A stretch of 18,150 nucleotides of DNA from NCBI GenBank assembly GCA_945889565.1, contig CAMDBZ010000008.1:1-18150 (forward strand). Direction: 5' to 3'. Every line of letters starts with the position of its first letter. Position 1 is the stretch's first letter. The translations under genes were made by a program, and so were the position numbers. Below the pieces are notes generated by a model. That model was not told where the DNA came from. It searched no databases and saw nothing but the letters and a program-made list of their open reading frames with translations. The DNA comes from Thermoflexus hugenholtzii JAD2. Lineage in GTDB: Bacteria; Chloroflexota; Dehalococcoidia; UBA2979. This document shows, in pieces, positions 13,625-18,150 of this stretch.

Positions 13625-14233
13625 ATGGCCCGTTACACCGGACCCAAGTGTCGCAAGTGCCGGCGCTACGGCGCGTCGCTGTGCGGCACGCTGAAGTGCG
13701 CCGTGGTGCGCCGGCCCAGCCCGCCTGGACCGCGCTCGCTGCGTCGCCGGAAGATCTCCGATCGCGGCCAGCAGCTGATCGAGAAGCAGAAGGTGCGCTA
13801 CGCGTACGGGTTGATGGAGAAGCAGTTCCGCCACTACTACGAGGTCGCGGTGCGCCGCCCCGGCGTGACCGGCGACCTGCTGATGCGCTCGCTGGAGGAG
13901 CGGCTGGACAATGTCGTGTTTCGGCTCGGCTTCAGCTCGACACGGGCGCAGGCCCGGCAGCTGGTGTCGCACGGGCTGGTGGCGGTCAACGGCAAGAAGC
14001 TCGACGTGCCGAGCGCGCGAATGAAGGTCGGCGCCATGATCGCGCTGTCGGAGCGCGGCGCGCGTTCCGAGTACGCGAAGACACTGAAGCTGGAGATCGA
14101 CGCGCGCGACGTGCCCGGCTGGCTCGAGATCGACCGCTCGGCGCTCGTCGGGCGCATGGTCGCGGAGCCGGGCGCCGGCGACTATGACTCGCACTTCAAC
14201 CCGAACGCCATCGTGGAGTACTACTCGCGGTAG
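13625..14233 (+). CDS. rpsD: 30S ribosomal protein S4, zinc type with shortened loop
   Basis: A 202-residue S4. It begins MARYTGPKCRKCRRYG, followed by RRPSPPGPRSLRRRKISDRGQQLIEKQKVRYAYGLMEKQFRHYY and the S4 RNA-binding domain LEERLDNVVFRLGFSSTRAQARQLVSHG (about 92-119), ending with a standard IVEYYSR. S4 starts 30S assembly at the 16S five-way junction. Cysteines 9, 12, 20 and 25 form a potential zinc site, but the middle spacing is seven residues where 13 is usual (C-x2-C-x13-C-x4-C), so the knuckle is shortened. GGAGG overlaps the rpsK stop region upstream. S4 is the alpha-operon repressor in E. coli; that role is not shown here. Confidence 0.96.
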   Translation: MARYTGPKCRKCRRYGASLCGTLKCAVVRRPSPPGPRSLRRRKISDRGQQLIEKQKVRYAYGLMEKQFRHYYEVAVRRPGVTGDLLMRSLEERLDNVVFRLGFSSTRAQARQLVSHGLVAVNGKKLDVPSARMKVGAMIALSERGARSEYAKTLKLEIDARDVPGWLEIDRSALVGRMVAEPGAGDYDSHFNPNAIVEYYSR

Positions 14234-14237
14234 CGTC

Positions 14238-14259
14238 GGCGCCGGCATGCGCCGGCGTC
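14238..14259 (+). other. Strong hairpin between rpsD and rpoA
   Basis: GGCGCCGGC (14238-14246) pairs with GCCGGCGTC (14251-14259) across a four-base ATGC loop: nine pairs, one of them G-U in RNA and the rest G-C. It begins 4 nt after the rpsD stop and ends 32 nt before rpoA. No T-run follows, so it is not a standard intrinsic terminator. It could be an RNase processing or stability element, or a partial pause site. The ATG in the loop is in the rpoA frame but is unlikely to be the real start. Confidence 0.6.
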
Positions 14260-14280
14260 CGTACACCGCGCAGCCAAGGC

Positions 14281-14286
14281 AGGTGG
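14281..14286 (+). promoter_or_regulatory. Ribosome binding site deciding the rpoA start
   Basis: AGGTGG, in the longer AAGGCAGGTGG, ends 5 nt before the ATG at 14292. A second ATG at 14288-14290 is out of frame. This element supports 14292 over the upstream in-frame ATGs at 14184 and 14247. Confidence 0.65.
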
Positions 14287-14291
14287 AATGC

Positions 14292-15416
14292 ATGGCCGAA
14301 CTGCACATCCCCGAGATCCGCGTCGAGCTGGAGGACGGCGACTACGCCAAGGTCGTCGCCGAGCCGCTCGAGGCGGGTTTTGGGACCACGCTGGGGAATG
14401 CGCTGCGGCGCATCCTCCTTGCCTCGCTTCCCGGCGGGGCGATTACCTCGGTGCGTGTCGAGGGCGTCGATCACGAGTTCTCGACGCTGCCGCACATGCA
14501 GGAGGACATCACCGAGTTCCTGCTGAACCTGAAGGAAGTGCGCCTGCGCGCCTTCTCCGACCGCCCCGCGCGGCTGTTCCTGGAGTCGTCCGGCGCGGGC
14601 GTGGTCACGGCTGGTGACATCCAGGCGACCGCGGACTACGAGGTCGCGAACCCCGAGCTGAAACTCGCGACGCTTGACCACGCCGACGCCTCGCTGGTCG
14701 TCGACCTCAACGTCGAGTCCGGGCGCGGCTATTTGCCGGCGACCGTGAGCGAGGGGCTACCGATTGGCGTGATCCCGGTGGATGCGCTGTTCACGCCGGT
14801 GCGGCGCGTCAACTACCACGTCGCGCACACGCGCGTCGGTCAGGACACGGACTTCGACCGCCTCGAGCTGGAAGTGTGGACGGACGGTACGATCACCGGG
14901 CCGATGGCCGTCTCGCTCGCCGCCGAGATCCTGCGCGAGCAAATGCTCGGCTTCCAGCGGCTTGGGCGGCCGGAGCCGGCGCTCGTTGGCCAGGTGGTGG
15001 AGATCAGCGGCGGCTTCGACGGGTACGAGACGCCGATCGAGGCGCTGGACCTCTCCGTGCGCGCGTACAATTGTCTCAAGCGCTCCGGGCTCACGACCGT
15101 CGGCGCGATCCTCGAGCGCTCCGAGGAGGAGCTGCTCGCGCTGCGCAACTTCGGCGACAAGTCCTACGAGGAGCTGCGCGACCGGCTGGTCGCGAAGGGC
15201 TTCCCCGCGCCGCGCATCGACACGCGACGCCAGCCGACGGTGCTGCCGCTCGGCGGCGCCGGCCCGGTGGCGGTCGCGTCGCCGCCGGAGCGGCGTGGCG
15301 TGGAGATCGAACCCGACGAGTCGGTGGGCTCGCTGGGCGCTGCGCTGATCCAGGCGCTGCGCGAGGCGGGCGACGACGACAGCGACATTGCCGATGGCGA
15401 GGACGACGACGCGTGA
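14292..15416 (+). CDS. rpoA: DNA-directed RNA polymerase alpha subunit with C-terminal extension
   Basis: A 374-residue alpha subunit (E. coli 329). The N-terminal dimerisation domain holds EPLEAGFGTTLGNALRRILL at 24-43 and ends with SLAAEILREQMLGF at about 208-221. The C-terminal domain, about 246-304, has ALDLSVRAYNCLKRSGLTTV, with Arg257, Asn260, Cys261 and Lys263 matching E. coli Arg265, Asn268, Cys269 and Lys271 for UP-element DNA contact, and FGDKSYEELRDRLVAKGF. Residues 305-374 are extra: a Pro/Arg linker, a likely amphipathic helix (about 345-360) and an acidic end DDDSDIADGEDDDA. The stop overlaps rplQ by four bases. Confidence 0.97.
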   Translation: MAELHIPEIRVELEDGDYAKVVAEPLEAGFGTTLGNALRRILLASLPGGAITSVRVEGVDHEFSTLPHMQEDITEFLLNLKEVRLRAFSDRPARLFLESSGAGVVTAGDIQATADYEVANPELKLATLDHADASLVVDLNVESGRGYLPATVSEGLPIGVIPVDALFTPVRRVNYHVAHTRVGQDTDFDRLELEVWTDGTITGPMAVSLAAEILREQMLGFQRLGRPEPALVGQVVEISGGFDGYETPIEALDLSVRAYNCLKRSGLTTVGAILERSEEELLALRNFGDKSYEELRDRLVAKGFPAPRIDTRRQPTVLPLGGAGPVAVASPPERRGVEIEPDESVGSLGAALIQALREAGDDDSDIADGEDDDA

Positions 15417-15766
15417 AACACCAGATAGCGGGTCGCCGCTTCGACATGCCCACGGATCGGCGTCGCGCGCTGTTCCGCGCGCTCACCACGCAGGTGCTGA
15501 AGCACGGCGCGGTGCGCACCACGGAAGCACGCGCGAAGGAGATCCGGCCGATCGTCGAGCGCATGGTCACGCTCGGCAAGCGGGGCACGTTGCACTCGCG
15601 GCGACAGGCGCTGGCCTACGTGTACGAGCCCGCCGTCGTCGAGAAGCTGTTCGGTCCGATCGCGACTGAGTTCGCGACTCGCCCCGGTGGTTACACACGC
15701 ATCTCCCGGCTGGGGCCGCGCAAGGGCGACGGCGCGATGATGGTGCAGATTGAGCTGCTGTCGTGA
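15413..15766 (+). CDS. rplQ: 50S ribosomal protein L17
   Basis: A 117-residue L17 of standard length, starting from the GTG of a GTGA overlap with rpoA. VKHQIAGRRFDMPTDRRRAL corresponds to the universal MRHrxxGrkLgRxxxhRxAL start, with typical Gly-Arg replaced by Phe-Asp-Met-Pro. TTEARAKEIRPIVERMVTLGKRG and FATRPGGYTRISRLGPRKGDGAMMVQIELL are diagnostic. L17 lies at the tunnel exit next to L22 and L32. rpoA-rplQ is the normal end of the alpha operon; here the cluster continues into truA after 15 nt. Confidence 0.95.
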   Translation: MKHQIAGRRFDMPTDRRRALFRALTTQVLKHGAVRTTEARAKEIRPIVERMVTLGKRGTLHSRRQALAYVYEPAVVEKLFGPIATEFATRPGGYTRISRLGPRKGDGAMMVQIELLS

Positions 15767-15781
15767 GCGAAGCCGCGCTCG

Positions 15782-16609
15782 ATGAGTGCACCGCTTCTGG
15801 CGCCGGCGCGGCGGATCGCGCTGCTGGTCGCGTACGACGGCGCGGCGTTCGCCGGCTCGCAGGCGCAGGCGGCGGGGCTGCGCACGGTGCAGGGCGAGCT
15901 CGAGGCGGCGCTGGCGCGCTTCACGGGCGAGCGGCAGCGGCTGCGGCTTGCGGGCCGTACGGACGCGGGCGTGCACGCTCGCGGCCAGGTCTGCACCCTC
16001 GACACGACTTCTGGGCATGGTCCGGCGCGCTTCGTGACGGCGCTGAATCGCTACCTGCCGCAGGACGTGGCGGTGCGCGACGCGACGCTGGTCGCGGCGG
16101 ACTTCGACCCGCGCCGGCACGCGCTGATGCGCAGCTACGAGTACCGCATCGCGCATGGGCGGCCGCGCTCGCCGCTGCTGCGACTGTACAGCTGGCAGCT
16201 GCGCCCGACGCTGGATGTCGCGGCGATGCAGGCGGCGGCGACGACGTTGCCGCGTGCGATGGTGGACTGGTCGGCGTTCGCGGGGGGGCTCGCGCCTGCG
16301 CGGTCGCCGCTGCGCTCGCTCGCCGCGTGCGACGTGCAGCAGGTGGGCCTGCACGCGCTGCGCGTGCGTGTGCAGGCGGAGAGCTTCCTGCCGCAGCAGG
16401 TGCGCCGCATCGTCGGCGCGCTGAGCCGGGCAGGGACGGGGGCGCTCACGCCGCAGGCGTTCGCGCGGCTGCTCGAGGGGGCGGCGAGCAGCGCGGGGCC
16501 GGTGGCGCCCGCGCACGGACTGACCCTCACGGACGTACGCTACGCGCCAGAGGCGCTGCATTGGACCGAGGACTGCGATGACGACGATGCCCTCGCCGAC
16601 GGCGAATAA
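15782..16609 (+). CDS. truA: tRNA pseudouridine(38-40) synthase TruA
   Basis: A 275-residue TruA, which makes pseudouridine at positions 38-40 of the anticodon stem-loop. The catalytic Asp61 lies in the motif RLAGRTDAGVHARGQV (55-70). AYDGAAFAGSQAQ at 17-29 is the start motif, with Ser where many members have Trp (GWQ). RSYEYRI at 117-123 supplies the conserved aromatic residues near the active site, and SFLPQQVRRIVGAL is the C-terminal signature helix. The acidic C-terminal tail DCDDDDALADGE is unusual. Its last 32 nt overlap rplM, suggesting coupled translation. The trio truA-rplM-rpsI after rplQ is a well-known bacterial order. Confidence 0.96.
   Translation: MSAPLLAPARRIALLVAYDGAAFAGSQAQAAGLRTVQGELEAALARFTGERQRLRLAGRTDAGVHARGQVCTLDTTSGHGPARFVTALNRYLPQDVAVRDATLVAADFDPRRHALMRSYEYRIAHGRPRSPLLRLYSWQLRPTLDVAAMQAAATTLPRAMVDWSAFAGGLAPARSPLRSLAACDVQQVGLHALRVRVQAESFLPQQVRRIVGALSRAGTGALTPQAFARLLEGAASSAGPVAPAHGLTLTDVRYAPEALHWTEDCDDDDALADGE
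16568..16572 (+). promoter_or_regulatory. Ribosome binding site for rplM inside truA
   Basis: GAGGA lies 5 nt upstream of ATG 16578, within the last codons of truA. No ATG, GTG or TTG occurs between the second possible ATG (16587) and the conserved L13 sequence, so rplM must initiate inside truA; this element favours 16578. Confidence 0.65.
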
Positions 16610-17078
16610 GCACGCGACCACCAAGACGTTCCGGCTGCACGCTGGCTCCATGGACCGGAGCTGGCACGTGCTGGACGCGAACGACCGCCCGCTCGGGCGG
16701 CTGGCGGGCGAGGCGGCGCGCCTGCTGATGGGCAAGCACAAGCCCACGTACGAGCCGCACCTGCCGATGGGCGACTTCGTGATCATCGTGAACGCGCGCC
16801 AGATCGCGCTCACGGGGTCGAAGGCGCAGCAAAAGGTCTACTACCGCCACTCCGGCTACCCGGGCGGCCTGCGCGAGCGCAGCGTGCGCCAGCAGTTGGA
16901 GCGGGACGCGCGGCGCGTCGTGGAGCACGCGATCCGCGGGATGCTCCCGAAGGGGTCGCTGGGCCGCGAGTTGTTCCGCCACCTCAAGGTGTACTCCGGC
17001 CCCACCCACCCGCACGAGGCGCAGGTCCGCGCCGGCACGGGCGCACGCGTCCGCCAGCGCACCACCGCCGCTGAGTAG
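16578..17078 (+). CDS. rplM: 50S ribosomal protein L13
   Basis: A 166-residue L13 (family about 142-150). The extra length is about 10 residues at the N-terminus (MTTMPSPTANKHATTKT) plus a short basic tail. The core has FRLHAGSMDRSWHVLDANDRPLGRLAGEAARLLMGKHKPTYEPH, then GDFVIIVNARQIALTGSK, YYRHSGYPGGL and the signature GMLPKGSLGRELFRHLKVYSGPTHPHEAQ. L13 is an early 50S assembly protein that binds 23S rRNA. It is paired with rpsI, 24 nt downstream, as in almost all bacteria. Start choice is supported by the GAGGA site inside truA; 16587 is the alternative. Confidence 0.96.
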   Translation: MTTMPSPTANKHATTKTFRLHAGSMDRSWHVLDANDRPLGRLAGEAARLLMGKHKPTYEPHLPMGDFVIIVNARQIALTGSKAQQKVYYRHSGYPGGLRERSVRQQLERDARRVVEHAIRGMLPKGSLGRELFRHLKVYSGPTHPHEAQVRAGTGARVRQRTTAAE

Positions 17079-17102
17079 CGGTACCGCAGCAAGGGAGCCT
17101 CC

Positions 17103-17498
17103 ATGACCACTGAGCACTACCACTACGGCCTCGGCCGCCGCAAGTCGGCCGTAGCGCGTGTGCGGCTCTACCCGGGCACCGGCACCGTCGTCGTGAACGG
17201 CCACCCGCTGGAGCAGGTGATCGTACGCGCGTCCGCCCGGCAGGATCTGCTGCGCCCGCTCGCCGCCACCGACACGCAGCGCCGCTTCAACATCCAGGTG
17301 AAGGTCGCGGGTGGCGGCAACACTGGCTGGGCCGGCGCGATCCGCCTCGGCATCGCGCGCGCGCTCGTGGTCTCCGACGAGCTGTACAAGAAGCCCCTGC
17401 GCGCCGAGGGCCTGCTCACGCGCGACCCGCGCGAGAAGGAGCGCAAGAAGTTCGGCCTCAAGCGCGCGCGCAAGGCGCCGCAGTTCACCAAGCGCTAG
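17103..17498 (+). CDS. rpsI: 30S ribosomal protein S9
   Basis: A 131-residue S9 of usual length. HYHYGLGRRKSAVARVRLYPGTG at the start, VKVAGGGNTGWAGAIRLGIARAL in the middle (about 67-89) and the end LLTRDPREKERKKFGLKRARKAPQFTKR are all diagnostic. The C-terminal Lys-Arg touches the P-site tRNA anticodon stem. AAGGGAG at 17091-17097, 5 nt upstream, gives one of the best ribosome binding sites in the window. It is the last gene of the + strand cluster. Confidence 0.97.
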   Translation: MTTEHYHYGLGRRKSAVARVRLYPGTGTVVVNGHPLEQVIVRASARQDLLRPLAATDTQRRFNIQVKVAGGGNTGWAGAIRLGIARALVVSDELYKKPLRAEGLLTRDPREKERKKFGLKRARKAPQFTKR

Positions 17499-17538
17499 CG
17501 AGCCTGTTCGGCGCGTTCAATAGCCCTTGTCGTTCGTC

Positions 17539-17567
17539 TCGACGTAAGTCGAACCGCGAGTAGCGGT
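17539..17567. terminator. Two adjacent small hairpins between convergent rpsI and pgi/pmi (possible terminator)
   Basis: TCGAC (17539-17543), GTAA loop, GTCGA (17548-17552) is followed directly by ACCGC (17553-17557), GAGTA loop, GCGGT (17563-17567). The first has a GNRA-type tetraloop. Neither is followed by a T-run on either strand, so intrinsic termination is only a possibility, suggested by their place in the 97-nt convergent gap (17499-17595). Nothing else was recognised in the gap. Confidence 0.35.
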
Positions 17568-17595
17568 CGCGTGCCGATATCGAGGAGCGGCGGCG

Positions 17596-18150
17596 CTAGC
17601 TGCCGGAGGCGAGCGCCTGCTTCAGCCAGTCGCTCACGCGCACCGGGTACGGGTCGGCACCGTTCAGCACCGCCGCGTACAGCGACACCCAGTCGGCGAG
17701 GTAGCACGCGCGCAGCAGCGTATCGAGCGGCTCCGTGCCGCCGATCAACAGCTCGTCGTGCGGCACGCCCGCCTCGTCGAGCGCGTGCGCGGTGAGCCGC
17801 ACGCGTAGGCGGTTGCGCGGGTGCAGCGTTGGGGCGTCGAGCAGCAGCACGTGCAGCGCCTCGCGCGCGACGTCCGGGCCCGGGAAGCCGACGATGAGGT
17901 TGTGGTCCGCCTCGGGCAGCGCGGCGAACAGCGCCCACTGCTTCGCGTTCTCGCTCAGCTGGCCGGCCCAGCGGCGCGCCGCCACCTCCAGCAGGTCAGG
18001 CCCGAGGATCACCGGCACGCGGCCGGCGATGCGCCTGGCGAGCTGCTTCGCTGCGTTGCGCTCCTCCGGCACGTCGAGGCCCCAGTCGTCGGCGCAACCG
18101 CTGAGCTCGGCGAGCGCGGCGTCGACGGCGCCGGGCGCGAGCGTCAGCAC
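17596..18150 (-). CDS. Bifunctional phosphoglucose/phosphomannose isomerase-like protein, C-terminal half (partial)
   Basis: The visible 184 residues run off the right edge, so the N-terminal half and true start are missing. AKQLARRIAGRVPVILGPDLLEVAARRWAGQL resembles the second SIS subdomain of the bacterial PGI/PMI family. It is followed by SENAKQWALFAALPEADHNLIVGF, the conserved ENAK...PExxHN segment, and the end is LADWVSLYAAVLNGADPYPV...DWLK, like the family's D-P-x-x-V-x-x-I/D-x-LK ending. Known members interconvert glucose-6-P or mannose-6-P with fructose-6-P. The usual HNE is HNL here. Convergent with rpsI, so it is probably not part of the ribosomal operon. A sugar-isomerase SIS protein of other specificity is possible. 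Confidence 0.8.
   Translation of the reverse strand: MLTLAPGAVDAALAELSGCADDWGLDVPEERNAAKQLARRIAGRVPVILGPDLLEVAARRWAGQLSENAKQWALFAALPEADHNLIVGFPGPDVAREALHVLLLDAPTLHPRNRLRVRLTAHALDEAGVPHDELLIGGTEPLDTLLRACYLADWVSLYAAVLNGADPYPVRVSDWLKQALASGS

Noticed and set aside
14184..14291. Upstream in-frame starts for rpoA (14184 and 14247)
   Set aside because: The added residues are unlike any alpha subunit, overlap rpsD or the hairpin, and the AGGTGG site points to 14292.
12479..14308. 609-codon open frame on the minus strand across infA-rpmJ-rpsM-rpsK-rpsD
   Set aside because: It lies opposite well-conserved ribosomal genes. Its His/Arg/Ala/Leu-rich translation matches no family and reflects the scarcity of stops in antisense frames of G+C-rich genes.
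15164..16813. 549-codon minus-strand open frame opposite rpoA-rplQ-truA-rplM
   Set aside because: It crosses several real genes in antisense, with no motif or ribosome binding site.

Overview
This window is one long ribosomal-protein supercluster read from the + strand. It carries the 3' end of tuf, the complete S10 block (rpsJ-rplC-rplD-rplW-rplB-rpsS-rplV-rpsC-rplP-rpmC-rpsQ), the spc block (rplN-rplX-rplE-rpsN-rpsH-rplF-rplR-rpsE-rpmD-rplO-secY), then adk-map-infA-rpmJ, the alpha block (rpsM-rpsK-rpsD-rpoA-rplQ), and truA-rplM-rpsI. A convergent minus-strand gene at the right edge, cut by the window end, is the C-terminal half of a bacterial phosphoglucose/phosphomannose isomerase-like SIS protein.

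The DNA is very G+C-rich, with third codon positions almost always G or C. The organism is a bacterium: it has SecY, bacterial RpoA with an alpha-CTD, IF-1, and L36 with its zinc ligands. The type-Z S14, zinc-type S4, zinc-ribbon L24 and zinc-LID adenylate kinase fit a deep-branching or Gram-positive-like lineage. A high-G+C Chloroflexota member is my best guess, but that is inference from general resemblance, not a search result.

Packing is extreme. Most junctions are overlaps of 1 or 4 nt (TAGTG, TAATG, TGATG, ATGA, GTGA) or a 2-nt gap (TAGCGATG), which suggests translational coupling along a very long mRNA. The spacers that stand out are tuf-rpsJ (84 nt, a degenerate 12-13 nt tandem repeat), rpsN-rpsH (49 nt), rpsM-rpsK (84 nt, palindrome plus hairpin), rpsD-rpoA (58 nt, very strong hairpin) and rpsI-pgi/pmi (97 nt, two small hairpins). 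No stretch over 300 bases lacks a gene. No tRNA, rRNA, IS element or CRISPR array was seen, and I could not identify a convincing promoter.

The genes work together in building the ribosome (small- and large-subunit proteins), initiating and maturing proteins (IF-1, methionine aminopeptidase), exporting them (SecY), making mRNA (RpoA), keeping the adenylate pool balanced (Adk) and modifying tRNA (TruA). The gene content is canonical and I see no undescribed system. The unusual points are structural details: long low-complexity C-terminal tails on L3, S17 and RpoA, altered zinc-loop spacings in S14 (longer) and S4 (shorter), a strong bias to TAG stop codons, and the structured or repetitive spacers.
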